The notes beneath the pieces were generated by a model. It worked only from the letters and a program-made list of their open reading frames with translations, did no database searches and was not told where the DNA came from. A DNA stretch of 64,000 bases from Cryomorphaceae bacterium (GTDB lineage Bacteria > Bacteroidota > Bacteroidia > Flavobacteriales_D > Crocinitomicaceae): the NCBI GenBank assembly GCA_027483605.1, contig JAIXUE010000002.1, positions 1-64,000 of the forward strand. The letters are read 5' to 3'. Position 1 is the first letter of the stretch. Every line of letters starts with the position of its first letter. Of the stretch, positions 38,658 through 48,476 are shown piece by piece. The position numbers and the translations under genes are program-made.

Positions 38658-39281
38658 TTAGTTAAGAATCGTTTGAATTTTCTCAATAGAGCTTTCAGCC
38701 AAAATCACTTTCGATGCATTGAGCACGTCGTAAGTGTTAAAGGAATCTGCTGTTACGACTTTTACACGTCCAAGGTTACGTGCAGCTAGGTAAACGCTGT
38801 CCGTTTTGTCACCGAGGATAAAAAGTACTTTTTGGTTTTCAAGGTTGAGTGAAGACAAAAGCGCTTTGAAGTCTTTTGTTTTTGCTTCCATGTTCAGGTC
38901 TTGAATGACCATTAGAGAGTCGCTTTTTGCTTTGAAAGCAAAAGCAGACTTACGTGCCAAACGCTTTAACTTCACGTTTAATTTGAAGTGGTAGTTGCGC
39001 GGACGCGGTCCGAAAATACGGCCACCACCAACGCGTGTACCAGACTTAGCTGAACCTGCACGTGCACCACCAGTACCTTTTTGACGCTTGAGTTTTTTGG
39101 TAGAACCAGCAATCTCGTTGCGCTCTTTGGACTTGTGAGTACCTTGACGTTTGTTCGCTAAATGTTGTTTGACATCCAAGTAAATTGCGTGGTTGTTTGG
39201 TTCAATTCCAAACACCTCGTCTGCAAGGGTTACTGACTGAGCAGTAGCTGCACCTTTTGAATCGTAGATCTTCAGTTTCAT
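38658..39281 (-). CDS. rplD: 50S ribosomal protein L4
   Basis: L4 reaches the exit-tunnel constriction; in Escherichia coli it also represses the S10 operon. The 207-residue protein includes the tunnel loop GSTKKLKRQKGTGGARAGSA and GGGRIFGPRPRNYHFKLN. Its start overlaps the rplC stop by one base. Confidence 0.99.
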   Translation of the reverse strand: MKLKIYDSKGAATAQSVTLADEVFGIEPNNHAIYLDVKQHLANKRQGTHKSKERNEIAGSTKKLKRQKGTGGARAGSAKSGTRVGGGRIFGPRPRNYHFKLNVKLKRLARKSAFAFKAKSDSLMVIQDLNMEAKTKDFKALLSSLNLENQKVLFILGDKTDSVYLAARNLGRVKVVTADSFNTYDVLNASKVILAESSIEKIQTILN

Positions 39282-39895
39282 TACTTGACAATTGTTACGG
39301 TTGAACCATTTGCACCTGGAATCGATCCTTTAATGATCATGAGATTCTTGTCTGCAATTACCTTTAAAATTTGTAGGTTGGCCTGCTTGCGTCTTTTGTT
39401 ACCCATTTGGCCTGCCATGCGCATTCCTTTGAATACTCGAGCAGGATAAGAACAAGCACCGATAGAACCCGGTGCACGAAGACGGTTGTGCTGACCGTGT
39501 GTAGCTTGTCCAACTCCACCAAATCCGTGGCGACGAACAACCCCTTGGAAACCTTTACCTTTTGTGGTTCCGGTTACATCGACGAATTCACCTTCTTCGA
39601 AAAGGTTGACATCGATGGTGTCTCCTAAATTAGCAGCGTCGAATCCTTTGAATTCAACTAACTTGGCTTTAGGAGCCGTGTTTGATTTTTTGAAATGACC
39701 TTTTAATGCATTGGGGGTGTTTTTCTCTTTGCGAGCACCGAATCCCAACTGAACTGCATCGTAACCATCCCTGTCTTGTGTTTTGACTTGCGTCACAACA
39801 CAAGGACCAGCTTCTACGACTGTGCATGGCATTGATTTGCCCTCAGCACTGAAGATGCTAGTCATCCCGATTTTGCGTCCAATAATTCCTGGCAT
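39281..39895 (-). CDS. rplC: 50S ribosomal protein L3
   Basis: L3 is an early assembly protein extending toward the peptidyl-transferase centre. The 204-residue protein starts [20 protein letters not shown] and carries [20 protein letters not shown]. It is 17 bases after rpsJ. Confidence 0.99.
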   Translation of the reverse strand: MPGIIGRKIGMTSIFSAEGKSMPCTVVEAGPCVVTQVKTQDRDGYDAVQLGFGARKEKNTPNALKGHFKKSNTAPKAKLVEFKGFDAANLGDTIDVNLFEEGEFVDVTGTTKGKGFQGVVRRHGFGGVGQATHGQHNRLRAPGSIGACSYPARVFKGMRMAGQMGNKRRKQANLQILKVIADKNLMIIKGSIPGANGSTVTIVK

Positions 39896-39912
39896 ATACT
39901 AGTTGTTAAAAA

Positions 39913-40218
39913 TTACACTTTGATTTCTACGTCAACTCCACTAGGAAGCTCCAACTTCATGAGGGCATCTACTGTCTTAGAAGAACTGCTGTAGATATCC
40001 ATCAAACGCTTGTAGGCACACAATTCGAATTGCTCACGCGCCTTTTTGTTCACGTGTGGTGAACGAAGTACGGTGTAAATTCTTTTGTGTGTTGGAAGTG
40101 GAATAGGACCACTAACCACAGCACCTGTAGACTTAACTGTTTTTACGATTTTCTCTGCTGATTTATCGAGCAAGTTGTGATCGTAAGATTTTAATTTTAT
40201 TCTGATTTTTTGGCTCAT
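39913..40218 (-). CDS. rpsJ: 30S ribosomal protein S10
   Basis: S10 functions in the 30S head and, with NusB, in transcription antitermination. The 101-residue protein has the motif [20 protein letters not shown] and ends [13 protein letters not shown]. It lies 24 bases after fusA, with no tuf gene between them. Confidence 0.99.
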   Translation of the reverse strand: MSQKIRIKLKSYDHNLLDKSAEKIVKTVKSTGAVVSGPIPLPTHKRIYTVLRSPHVNKKAREQFELCAYKRLMDIYSSSSKTVDALMKLELPSGVDVEIKV

Positions 40219-40242
40219 CTGCTTAACTTTTTATGCTTTGAC

Positions 40243-42336
40243 TTAACCTTTTGATTTTGCTACTACGTCATCGGAGATGTTTCTAGGTGCTTCAGCATAG
40301 TGTGAAAACTCCATAGAAGAACTTGCACGACCTGAAGTGATGGTACGCAATTGTGTTACGTAACCGAACATTTCTGATAATGGAACGTCAGCTTTTAATA
40401 CTTTCGCACCATTGCGGTCATCCATACCTTTCATCATACCACGACGGCGGTTGAGGTCACCAACGACGTCACCCATGTTTTCCTCTGGGGTAACTACTTC
40501 CAATTTCATGATTGGTTCGAGTAGAATAGGGCTACATGCTTTCAAAGCTGCACGGTAAGCCATTTTCGCACACAATTCAAATGATAGTGAGTCGGAGTCG
40601 ACGTTGTGGTAAGAACCATCTAACAATTCAACTACCATAGCGTCGATAGGGAAGCCAGCAAGAACACCATTTTTCATGGAATCTTTGAAGCCTTTTTCAA
40701 CTGAAGGGATGAATTCGCGCGGGATGTTACCACCTTTGATGCTGTTGATGAATTCAAGACCTGTCTTCTCTTCGTTGGTTTGCGCTGAAATTTTTACGTA
40801 GATATCGGCAAATTTACCACGACCACCTGTTTGTTTCTTGTAAACTTCGCGGTGTTCTGTAGCGCCAGTAATGGCTTCGCGGTAGGCAACTTGAGGCGCA
40901 CCTTGATTTACTTCTACTTTGAATTCACGCTTCAAACGGTCGATGATGATTTCGAGGTGAAGCTCACCCATACCAGAGATGATCGTTTGACCTGTTTCTT
41001 CGTCAGTGTTGACGCGGAAAGTTGGATCTTCTTCAGAAAGTTTAGACAAACCAATAGATAAACGGTCGGTGTCAGCTTGTGTTTTAGGCTCAATTGCCAA
41101 ACCAATTACTGGATCTGGGAAGTCCATAGACTCGAGGATGATTGGTGCATTTTCAGCACAAAGGGTATCCCCAGTTTTGATGTCTTTGAATCCTACAACC
41201 GCACCGATATCACCAGCACCGAGTTCAGGAATTTGGTTTTGCTTGTTTGCGTGCATTTGGAAGATACGAGAAATACGCTCTTTGTTGTCTGAACGTGTGT
41301 TCAATACATAAGAACCTGCTTCAAGCTTACCAGAGTATGCACGAACGAAACACAAACGACCTACGAATGGGTCAGTTGCAATTTTGAATGCAAGTGCAGC
41401 GAAAGGCTCGTCGTAAGATGGCTTGCGCGTTACTTCTTGATCTGTTTTAGGGTTGATACCTGTAATGCCTTCAACGTCCATTGGTGACGGAAGAATTTCC
41501 ATTACCATATCGAGCATGGCTTGTACCCCTTTGTTTTTGAAAGAGGAACCACACATCATTGGAACTACTTTTCCAGCGATGGTAGCCTGACGCAAAGCAT
41601 CGAGGATTTCGCGTTCTGTCAAAGAGTTTTCGTCTTCGAAGAATTTCTCCATGAGGTTTTCGTCGAATTCTGCAACCGCTTCGAGTAATTCCGAACGCAA
41701 TTGACGTGCTTCGTCGATGATGTCTGCAGGAATCTCTACTTCTTGGAAAGTCATTCCCATGTCGTGCTCGTTCCAAACGATACCTCTCCAGTTGATCAAG
41801 TCGACTACACCCTTGAAGTTATCTTCTTCACCGATGTTGATTTGAAGTGGAAGCGCGTGGCTACCCAACATTTCTTTAACCTGACGACAAACCATGAGGA
41901 AGTCTGCACCTTGACGGTCCATTTTGTTCACAAAACCAATACGTGGAACGTTGTAGTTATTAGCCAAACGCCAGTTGGTTTCAGATTGAGGCTCAACGCC
42001 GTCAACAGCAGAGAACAAAAATACCAATCCGTCGAGAACGCGTAGGGAACGGTTTACCTCTACGGTGAAGTCAACGTGTCCTGGGGTATCGATGATGTTC
42101 ACGTGGTATTTTTGACCGCGGTAGTTCCAATCTAAGGTAGTAGCAGCAGAGGTAATGGTGATACCACGCTCTTGCTCTTGCTCCATCCAGTCCATGGTGG
42201 CTGCACCGTCGTGAACTTCACCAATTTTGTGGCTTACACCACCGTAGTAAAGGATACGCTCGGTTGTAGTGGTTTTACCAGCATCGATGTGAGCTGCAAT
42301 ACCAATATTTCTTGTGAATTTTAAATCTCTTGACAT
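40243..42336 (-). CDS. fusA: Elongation factor G
   Basis: The translocation GTPase. At 697 residues it is full length, with five domains. The P-loop [20 protein letters not shown], switch I region [15 protein letters not shown], switch [13 protein letters not shown] and NKMD motif are all intact. Domain IV carries the [13 protein letters not shown] segment and domain V the [20 protein letters not shown] end. It is 3 bases after rpsG. One copy is seen here; paralogues elsewhere cannot be excluded. Confidence 0.99.
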   Translation of the reverse strand: MSRDLKFTRNIGIAAHIDAGKTTTTERILYYGGVSHKIGEVHDGAATMDWMEQEQERGITITSAATTLDWNYRGQKYHVNIIDTPGHVDFTVEVNRSLRVLDGLVFLFSAVDGVEPQSETNWRLANNYNVPRIGFVNKMDRQGADFLMVCRQVKEMLGSHALPLQINIGEEDNFKGVVDLINWRGIVWNEHDMGMTFQEVEIPADIIDEARQLRSELLEAVAEFDENLMEKFFEDENSLTEREILDALRQATIAGKVVPMMCGSSFKNKGVQAMLDMVMEILPSPMDVEGITGINPKTDQEVTRKPSYDEPFAALAFKIATDPFVGRLCFVRAYSGKLEAGSYVLNTRSDNKERISRIFQMHANKQNQIPELGAGDIGAVVGFKDIKTGDTLCAENAPIILESMDFPDPVIGLAIEPKTQADTDRLSIGLSKLSEEDPTFRVNTDEETGQTIISGMGELHLEIIIDRLKREFKVEVNQGAPQVAYREAITGATEHREVYKKQTGGRGKFADIYVKISAQTNEEKTGLEFINSIKGGNIPREFIPSVEKGFKDSMKNGVLAGFPIDAMVVELLDGSYHNVDSDSLSFELCAKMAYRAALKACSPILLEPIMKLEVVTPEENMGDVVGDLNRRRGMMKGMDDRNGAKVLKADVPLSEMFGYVTQLRTITSGRASSSMEFSHYAEAPRNISDDVVAKSKG

Positions 42337-42339
42337 TGC

Positions 42340-42810
42340 TTAGAATCTGAAGTGTGAGAATGCTTTGTTCGCTTCAGCCATGCGAAGCGTATCTTCTTTC
42401 TTCTTGAAAGCAGCACCTTCTTCTTTTGAAGCGGCGATGATTTCAGAGGCCAAACGTTGAGCCATAGTTTTCTCGTTGCGTTTGCGTGAGTAACCAATTA
42501 ACCATTTCATGGCCAATGATGCCTTGCGCTCTTCGCGAACTGGAGTAGGGATTTGGAAAGTAGCACCACCAACGCGACGCGAGCGTACTTCTACACTTGG
42601 CGTTACGTTTTCGATTGCTTTTTTCCACGTTTCGAGACCATTTGCGTCTTCGATTTTCTTTTCTACGATTTCTAATGCTTCGTAAAAAATACGGAATGCT
42701 AAACTCTTTTTACCGTCTAGCATGAGGTTGTTTACAAATTTAGTAACAACTACTTCTTGAAATTTTGGATCTGGTAGGATCGCAATTTTTTTCGCTTTTC
42801 TTCTTCTCAT
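42340..42810 (-). CDS. rpsG: 30S ribosomal protein S7
   Basis: S7 nucleates the 30S head and contacts mRNA at the E site; it autoregulates the str operon in Escherichia coli. The 156-residue protein starts [20 protein letters not shown] and has [20 protein letters not shown]. It is 16 bases after rpsL. Confidence 0.99.
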   Translation of the reverse strand: MRRRKAKKIAILPDPKFQEVVVTKFVNNLMLDGKKSLAFRIFYEALEIVEKKIEDANGLETWKKAIENVTPSVEVRSRRVGGATFQIPTPVREERKASLAMKWLIGYSRKRNEKTMAQRLASEIIAASKEEGAAFKKKEDTLRMAEANKAFSHFRF

Positions 42811-42826
42811 GATGTCTAGCTTTTAA

Positions 42827-43204
42827 TTATTTCTGCTTAGGACGTTTTGTACCATACTTAGAACGACGTTGGCTACGGCCTTGTACTCCGGCTGTATCCT
42901 CAGCACCACGTACAATGTGGTAACGTACCCCAGGTAAATCTTTTACCCTTCCTCCGCGTACTAATACTAATGAGTGTTCTTGAAGATTGTGGCCTTCACC
43001 ACCGATGTAAGCGTTGACTTCTTTTCCATTGGTCAAACGTACACGCGCTACCTTTCGCATGGCCGAGTTCGGCTTTTTAGGAGTTGTCGTGTACACACGA
43101 ACGCAAACACCTTTGCGTTGTGGACATGAATCAAGCGCAGCAGACTTACTTTTCTTCACTACCGCAGTTCTTCCTTTGCGAACTAATTGTTGAATAGTTG
43201 GCAT
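42827..43204 (-). CDS. rpsL: 30S ribosomal protein S12
   Basis: S12 is at the decoding centre and is the classical streptomycin target. The 125-residue protein has the wild-type KPNSA region ([19 protein letters not shown]) and the second resistance loop [16 protein letters not shown]. It is the first gene of the 31-gene unit, behind a strong promoter and a leader hairpin. Confidence 0.99.
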   Translation of the reverse strand: MPTIQQLVRKGRTAVVKKSKSAALDSCPQRKGVCVRVYTTTPKKPNSAMRKVARVRLTNGKEVNAYIGGEGHNLQEHSLVLVRGGRVKDLPGVRYHIVRGAEDTAGVQGRSQRRSKYGTKRPKQK

Positions 43205-43236
43205 AAAATACTCTTGTTTTTAATAATAAATAATAA

Positions 43237-43258
43237 CCCCCAAACGCACTTTGAGGGG
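43237..43258 (-). promoter_or_regulatory. 5' leader hairpin of the str-S10-spc-alpha transcript
   Basis: Read on the minus strand, CCCCTCAAA and TTTGGGGG pair around a GTGCG loop (eight pairs, one G-U). The hairpin starts only a few bases after the predicted transcription start and ends 32 bases before rpsL. It may stabilise the mRNA 5' end or bind a regulator. Confidence 0.5.
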
Positions 43259-43260
43259 TG

Positions 43261-43290
43261 CAAAGATAACTATATATTTTTATAAACCAA
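43261..43290 (-). promoter_or_regulatory. Promoter of the ribosomal super-operon
   Basis: On the minus strand TTG (43288-43290), a 19-base A/T-rich spacer and TATCTTTG (43261-43268) match the Bacteroidota -33/-7 consensus with standard spacing. It lies 57 bases ahead of the rpsL ATG and behind the terminator of the upstream gene. Confidence 0.8.
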
Positions 43291-43330
43291 GACCGTTTGA
43301 AAAATATTCGGCTATTTATCGCCTGATTTT

Positions 43331-43361
43331 CAAAAAAAAAGGGAATCGACTCCTGATTCCC
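43331..43361 (-). terminator. Terminator after the 645-residue orphan gene
   Basis: A hairpin GGGAATC with GATTCCC around a seven-base loop (43341-43361) is followed on the minus strand by nine T. It starts 10 bases past the stop codon and insulates the ribosomal promoter. Confidence 0.9.
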
Positions 43362-43370
43362 TCTTTTGTT

Positions 43371-45308
43371 TTATTTTACTTGGTAATAAGAATGGGGTTG
43401 TAGGTTTCCACCATATTCTAAATGCAATAACGGGTAATAATAGCCGGAAAATTGCTGGACCTTATTCAATCTTTTTTGAAAATTAAGTTGATTGGCTAGG
43501 GTCAGAAGCTGCAATTCATCCTTTCCTTTCAAATTGTATGTTTGGATGGTGTTGAGGCATAAAATCATTTGTTGGAGTTGATTGGGGTAGCAGTCAGCAA
43601 CGTCTTGTTCGCTCAATAGTTTATAGCAGTCTTTTACTTGTGCCTCAAATTCAGATCTAGCAACCATTGGTGACTGATCTTTAGATGTGTGCAGGGTGAG
43701 GTAATCAAATCCGCGGTCACTTTTCTTCGCGACAAAGTCATTCCAGAAAGCAGGGTCGTTGATGATGTCAGACTCACCATCCCAATTGCTGATCTTCTTA
43801 AGGTGCGAATGCGCGCAGGCTAAGAGCGAATAATAATTCTTGTAAGGTAGTGCACTGAAATAATGCCAGTCGTAGAGGTCAAAGGTACCTTGCTCATTTT
43901 TGAGTAGCACATAAAACTTGAAATCTTCATTGGTATAATAAAAATCGCGGTCTTGTGCTGAGCGGTGCTGCATTAGCACAGGGTAGATGTAAGCTGTTTT
44001 TTCTGGGTTGGAAAGGAGATAGTCTTTTACAACAGAGGGTTTGGTTTCCACATCAAAATCATATTCATTAATGTTATCGGCAGTGATCCGTTGGTAATAA
44101 TTGTTGTATTGGCTCGAGTCATTCACGAGCTCATTGAGTAGCGGCTCAATATAGGTCTTGAGGAGTTGGCTTGTTTCTTTGGATTGGCTTTCGTGTTTCA
44201 AAATTATATTCGGATAATAGCCATCTAAATTTTCTGAATCAAAAAAGGTGCTGAGCCATTGTGCTTCGTTATAGGCTAAAGTTGGAAAAGGAGTCAAGGA
44301 ATTGTAATAAAATCTATTTTGATAATAAGACAATCTATCAACTGAGTAGAATATATTTTCACCTAATTGCGCGCATTGAATTTCACCTTCTGAATTCATT
44401 TGAATTTTTGTAAGCGTTATAAGGAATATTTCGGATTCATTATCAGCCCCCATCCTATACTCATCTGGAAGTTGTTGTTGCGTGTACAAAATATACTTGT
44501 TTTGGTCTTGGCTCATTAAAATGCCTTTTACCTGATCCAAATTGAGTCCGCTATTCGGGAAACTGATGAGTTGCTTTTGTAAGATGCCAACTCGTTCTTT
44601 CACGTAGCTTTCAGTGCCTATTCCTAGCTCGCTTAATTTGGCTTCAATCATATCGTTGCGTTGTTTTTCAGAGAACAATTTGTTGTTGATCTTATACAGC
44701 TCATCTAGCACCCAGTCTTGAAATGCCACTTCCGCATAAAATTGTTGCCAAAAGAAAAACCAAAGGGCCTCGTCTTGTTGCGTTTCTAATATACGTCCGG
44801 TTGCACAAGAAAAGTGTTTGCTCACCTTTGGCGCACCCGCTTGACTTAAATCGATGATGTCCATGTCTAAGGAGGTTGTGGAGGGGCTCACTACTACGTT
44901 GCGGATGCCGATTTGAATGTTTGGATTGCCGAGCTCTTTTAAGGCTACTTCTTGAAGGCTTATAAATACCTTGTCTTCAAACAAGTCGTCGTATTGTCTA
45001 AAAATATCTGTGATAGGGCTGTAAATTGGAAAATAATCTTTGGGATTTTCGGCTAGTTTTTGAATGAGTTGGTAATTGGCAACTTCTATCAGATCCGCTT
45101 TTTTGATATTGTATTCACCTGACTTTTTAGCCTTCTTGATCTTTATCATTTCTTTTTCCATCAAATTCTTTGATTCTTCGATCATGGCTGTACAGAGGGG
45201 CTCTGAAATTTGATAGTTACCGTCTGTGGTAAAAAGGAAATGGATGGATTCTTGTGCGTAGCTTAAGGTACCTACAAGAATGGAGAGGAGAAAAAGGAAG
45301 TGTTTCAT
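43371..45308 (-). CDS. Uncharacterised secreted protein, 645 residues
   Basis: I do not recognise this family. The start chosen gives a clear signal peptide (MKHFLFLLSILVGTLSYAQ); a longer frame would begin inside the pdhB terminator. The mature part has no lipobox, no transmembrane segment and no T9SS sorting domain. It is rich in aromatic residues and Q/N. One recognisable feature is a region near residue 160 (KHFSCATGRILETQQ). It is flanked by terminators on both sides, so it is a single-gene unit. A near-consensus -7 element (TTACTTTG, 45353-45360) lies about 45 bases upstream. It is probably periplasmic or surface exposed. Confidence 0.8.
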   Translation of the reverse strand: MKHFLFLLSILVGTLSYAQESIHFLFTTDGNYQISEPLCTAMIEESKNLMEKEMIKIKKAKKSGEYNIKKADLIEVANYQLIQKLAENPKDYFPIYSPITDIFRQYDDLFEDKVFISLQEVALKELGNPNIQIGIRNVVVSPSTTSLDMDIIDLSQAGAPKVSKHFSCATGRILETQQDEALWFFFWQQFYAEVAFQDWVLDELYKINNKLFSEKQRNDMIEAKLSELGIGTESYVKERVGILQKQLISFPNSGLNLDQVKGILMSQDQNKYILYTQQQLPDEYRMGADNESEIFLITLTKIQMNSEGEIQCAQLGENIFYSVDRLSYYQNRFYYNSLTPFPTLAYNEAQWLSTFFDSENLDGYYPNIILKHESQSKETSQLLKTYIEPLLNELVNDSSQYNNYYQRITADNINEYDFDVETKPSVVKDYLLSNPEKTAYIYPVLMQHRSAQDRDFYYTNEDFKFYVLLKNEQGTFDLYDWHYFSALPYKNYYSLLACAHSHLKKISNWDGESDIINDPAFWNDFVAKKSDRGFDYLTLHTSKDQSPMVARSEFEAQVKDCYKLLSEQDVADCYPNQLQQMILCLNTIQTYNLKGKDELQLLTLANQLNFQKRLNKVQQFSGYYYPLLHLEYGGNLQPHSYYQVK

Positions 45309-45376
45309 AGCAGAAGTTTGATGGGGTATTCGATTTAAAAATGATAAGGATTCAAAGTAACGCTTTTGCTTACAAT

Positions 45377-45406
45377 AAAAAAAGGAATCCGAGTAGGGAT
45401 TCCTTT
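45377..45406 (-). terminator. Terminator after pdhB
   Basis: A ten-pair stem AAAGGAATCC with GGATTCCTTT (45381-45390 and 45397-45406), loop GAGTAG, followed on the minus strand by a T-rich run. It lies 24 bases after the pdhB stop. Confidence 0.9.
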
Positions 45407-45429
45407 TCATATATGCATTTTTAGAACAC

Positions 45430-46407
45430 TTACCTGTAAAGTGTGGCTTTCACTGCTTTAACGATGCGCTCTACGTTTGGTAAAGCTTCGTCGATGAGCG
45501 TTGGAGAGAAAGCAAATGGGGTGTCGGTTTGGGTAACGCGTTGTACGGGTGCATCTAAGTAATCAAATGCGTAGCGTTGCAAGTGGTAAGCAATTTCTGA
45601 AGAGATACTTGCCAAAGGCCATGCTTCTTCGACAACCACACAACGGTTGGTTTTCTTGATGGATTCAACAATACAACCGTAATCAATTGGGCGAATGGTG
45701 CGCAAATCAATGATTTCTACACTGATGTTTTCTTTAGCCAATACTTCAGCTGCTTCATGCGCTACTTTGATGATTTTTCCGAAGGAAACTAGGGTGATAT
45801 CGGTACCTTTTCTTTTGACATCTGCAACGCCAATCGGGATGATGTATTCTCCTTCAGGTACTTCGCCTTTGTCACCGTACATTTTTTCAGATTCTAAGAA
45901 GACAACTGGGTCGTTGTCTCGGATGGCTGCTTTTAACAAACCTTTTGCGTCCGCTGGGTTGGACGGCGTAATGACTTTTAGGCCAGGAACATGCGCGTAA
46001 AAGGCTTCAAAACTTTGGGAGTGTGTGGCTGCTAATTGGCCTGCAGGGCCGTTGCCACCGCGAAATACGATAGGACAACCATACTGACCGCCAGACATCT
46101 GGAGCATTTTAGCTGCTGAGTTGATGATTTGGTCAGCGGCAAGAATAGCGAAATTCCAAGTCATGAACTCTACGATAGGGCGCAAGCCGTTCATGGCAGC
46201 GCCTACAGCAATACCTGAAAAACCGAGTTCGGCGATTGGTGTGTCGATGACGCGTTTTGCACCAAATTCATCGAGCATCCCTTGAGATACCTTGTAGGCG
46301 CCATTGTATTCGGCAACTTCTTCTCCGAGTAAAAATACGTTTTCATCTCTGCGCATTTCTTCGGACATTGCTTCTCTAAGGGCTTCTCTGAATTGTAGGG
46401 TTTTCAT
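45430..46407 (-). CDS. pdhB: Pyruvate dehydrogenase E1 component, beta subunit
   Basis: The beta chain of the thiamine-diphosphate E1 enzyme that decarboxylates pyruvate for acetyl-CoA synthesis. The 325-residue length fits the alpha2-beta2 type. It has the N-terminal TLQFREALREAMSEEMRRDE, the LGEEVAEYNGAYKVSQG motif with the conserved glutamate for cofactor activation, and the C-terminal PYA-like VVVEEAWPLASISSEIA region. The alpha subunit is not adjacent in this window. A branched-chain 2-oxoacid E1 beta is a less likely alternative. It is a single-gene unit with its own promoter and terminator. Confidence 0.92.
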   Translation of the reverse strand: MKTLQFREALREAMSEEMRRDENVFLLGEEVAEYNGAYKVSQGMLDEFGAKRVIDTPIAELGFSGIAVGAAMNGLRPIVEFMTWNFAILAADQIINSAAKMLQMSGGQYGCPIVFRGGNGPAGQLAATHSQSFEAFYAHVPGLKVITPSNPADAKGLLKAAIRDNDPVVFLESEKMYGDKGEVPEGEYIIPIGVADVKRKGTDITLVSFGKIIKVAHEAAEVLAKENISVEIIDLRTIRPIDYGCIVESIKKTNRCVVVEEAWPLASISSEIAYHLQRYAFDYLDAPVQRVTQTDTPFAFSPTLIDEALPNVERIVKAVKATLYR

Positions 46408-46427
46408 AGTGTCATTTTTACAATTTG

Positions 46428-46457
46428 CAAAATTACAAATAAGTCAGAAACTTCAAA
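46428..46457 (-). promoter_or_regulatory. Promoter of pdhB
   Basis: On the minus strand TTTG (46454-46457), an 18-base spacer and TAATTTTG (46428-46435) match the Bacteroidota promoter consensus. The -7 element ends 20 bases before the pdhB ATG. Confidence 0.7.
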
Positions 46458-46460
46458 TGT

Positions 46461-47693
46461 TTATGCGACTTTAAGTGTTGCAATTTTTGATTTGCCGAAT
46501 TGTTGGGTGGCGTAGTCTAGATTGACGGATAAAGATTTTTTGGAAGAACTCGGCAAATCGAACATGGCGTCGGTGAGGATAGCCTCGCAAATAGAGCGCA
46601 AGCCTCTGGCACCTAAACCGAATTCCATGGCTTTCTGTACAATAAAATCGAGTACTTCTTGATCAAACTCTAGTTTCACGCCATCGATGTCAAAAAGTTT
46701 GGTGTATTGCTTCACCAAAGCGTTTTTAGGTTCAGTTAAAATGCGTTTGAGGTCAGCTTCCTTGAGTGGTTCAAGATAGGTGAGCACAGGAAAACGACCA
46801 ATGAGCTCTGGGATTAGGCCAAAAGATCGGATATCTGTAGGCGAGATGTATTTGAGTAGTGAATCTTGTTCAATACTGAAGTCGTGTTCAGAGGAGAAAC
46901 CGATAGTTTGGCGATTGACGCGGTTGGCAATGAGTTTTTCGATGCCATCAAAAGCACCACCACAGATAAACAAAATATTTTTGGTATCGATAGAAATCAT
47001 TTTTTGTTCGGGGTGCTTGCGGCCGCCTTGTGGTGGTACATTGACCGTAGCGCCTTCGAGCAACTTGAGTAAGGCTTGTTGCACGCCTTCACCTGATACA
47101 TCTCGGGTAATACTTGGGTTGTCATTCTTGCGGGCAATTTTATCGACTTCATCGATGAAAACAATACCCATTTGAGCATTTTCCACGTTGTAGTCTGCTG
47201 CTTGTAAAAGTCTTGACAAAATACTTTCGACGTCTTCACCCACATAGCCAGCTTCTGTCAGAACGGTGGCATCAGCAATGCAAAATGGCACATTGAGCAG
47301 TTTTGCTATTGATTTGGCAAGTAAGGTTTTACCTGTACCCGTTCGGCCAACGAGAATGACATTTGATTTTTCAATCTCAACTTCATTTTCGGTGGTTTTT
47401 TGCTTGAGTCTTTTGAAGTGGTTATAGACTGCTACAGCTAATACTTTTTTAGCATCTTGTTGGCCAATGACATATTGGTCAAGGTGCGCTTTGATCTCTT
47501 GTGGCTTGAGCAAGTTGAGTGCCTGAAAGGCGGTGCTAGTAGCGCTTGGAGCAAGCGTGAGTTCTTCTTGAACAATTTTACTGGCTTGATTGGCACAGGA
47601 GTCACAGATATGGCCGTTGATACCGGCAATCAGCATGTTGACACCAGAGCGCGGTGAACCGCAAAATGAACAAGTTGTTTCTTTTTTAGCCAT
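46461..47693 (-). CDS. clpX: ATP-dependent Clp protease ATP-binding subunit ClpX
   Basis: The AAA+ unfoldase that feeds substrates to ClpP. The 410-residue protein has the N-terminal zinc-binding domain with C8, C11, C30 and C33 (CSFCGSP and HICDSC). The AAA+ module has Walker A GRTGTGKT, Walker [13 protein letters not shown] and the pore-loop region [14 protein letters not shown]. The IGF-like ClpP-docking loop is expected near NRQTIGFSS. It starts 3 bases after clpP, forming the standard clpP-clpX unit. Confidence 0.98.
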   Translation of the reverse strand: MAKKETTCSFCGSPRSGVNMLIAGINGHICDSCANQASKIVQEELTLAPSATSTAFQALNLLKPQEIKAHLDQYVIGQQDAKKVLAVAVYNHFKRLKQKTTENEVEIEKSNVILVGRTGTGKTLLAKSIAKLLNVPFCIADATVLTEAGYVGEDVESILSRLLQAADYNVENAQMGIVFIDEVDKIARKNDNPSITRDVSGEGVQQALLKLLEGATVNVPPQGGRKHPEQKMISIDTKNILFICGGAFDGIEKLIANRVNRQTIGFSSEHDFSIEQDSLLKYISPTDIRSFGLIPELIGRFPVLTYLEPLKEADLKRILTEPKNALVKQYTKLFDIDGVKLEFDQEVLDFIVQKAMEFGLGARGLRSICEAILTDAMFDLPSSSKKSLSVNLDYATQQFGKSKIATLKVA

Positions 47694-47696
47694 GTG

Positions 47697-48362
47697 TTAT
47701 TTTGGATTGCGCAATAAGACTTCGTCAACCATTCCGTAGGCTTTCGCTTCTTCGGAGGTCATCCAGTAGTCTCGATCGGAGTCGGCCCATACTTTGTCGT
47801 AGTCTTGTTTGGAGTGCGTGGCAATGATGTCGTAAAGTTCTTTTTTCAACTTTTGGATTTCACGAGCAGTAATTTCGATGTCTGACGCTTGCCCTTGTGC
47901 ACCGCCAAGTGGTTGGTGAATCATGACGCGAGAGTGCTTGAGTGCACTGCGTTTGCCCTCAGCACCTGCACAAAGCAGAACGGCGCCCATTGAAGCGGCC
48001 ATACCTGTGCAAATGGTGGCCACATCAGGACGAATGTATTGCATGGTATCATAGATGCCTAAGCCTGCATAAACCGATCCTCCTGGAGAGTTGAGGTAAA
48101 TTTGAATGTCTTTTTTGGCGTCAACCGATTCTAAAAACAGAAGTTGCGCATTGATGATATTCGCGACTTGGTCATTGATGCCAGTGCCAAGAAAAATGAT
48201 GCGGTCCATCATGAGGCGCGAAAAGACGTCCATTTGTGTCATGTTGAGCGGGCGCTCTTCGATGATATAGGGAGTCATGGAGGACTCGATATAGTGGTCC
48301 ACGTTCATGCTGCTAATGCCCATGTGTTTGGTGGCGTATTTGCGAAATTCGTTGCTATCCAT
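47697..48362 (-). CDS. clpP: ATP-dependent Clp protease proteolytic subunit
   Basis: The serine peptidase that forms a double heptameric ring. The 221-residue protein has the catalytic Ser124 (GMAASMGAVL) and His149 (VMIHQPLGG), with the downstream aspartate region intact. The N-terminal extension of about 30 residues (DSNEFRKYATKHMGISS) is usual in Bacteroidota. It lies upstream of clpX, 3 bases apart. Confidence 0.98.
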   Translation of the reverse strand: MDSNEFRKYATKHMGISSMNVDHYIESSMTPYIIEERPLNMTQMDVFSRLMMDRIIFLGTGINDQVANIINAQLLFLESVDAKKDIQIYLNSPGGSVYAGLGIYDTMQYIRPDVATICTGMAASMGAVLLCAGAEGKRSALKHSRVMIHQPLGGAQGQASDIEITAREIQKLKKELYDIIATHSKQDYDKVWADSDRDYWMTSEEAKAYGMVDEVLLRNPK

Positions 48363-48381
48363 TGTTTTTGTTTTAGAGTCT

Positions 48382-48389
48382 CAAAATTA
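48382..48389 (-). promoter_or_regulatory. -7 promoter element for clpP-clpX
   Basis: TAATTTTG on the minus strand is an exact TAnnTTTG match ending 19 bases before the clpP ATG. No strong -33 element is visible. Confidence 0.5.
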
Positions 48390-48424
48390 GTGATAAAGGT
48401 TGGCTTTTAACAGAACTTTTTTTC

Positions 48425-48456
48425 AAAAAAAAATCCTGAACGAATCCAGGATTTTT
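48425..48456 (-). terminator. Terminator after the OmpA/TPR lipoprotein gene
   Basis: A ten-pair stem AAAAATCCTG with CAGGATTTTT (48429-48438 and 48447-48456) around an eight-base loop, followed by more T on the minus strand. It lies 20 bases after the stop codon and ahead of the clpP promoter. Confidence 0.9.
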
Positions 48457-48476
48457 AAATGACGTTTATGGGCTAC

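Noticed and set aside
40219-40242. tuf gene expected between fusA and rpsJ
   Set aside because: Only 24 bases separate the two genes. Absence of tuf here is normal for Bacteroidota, so it is not reported as a novelty.
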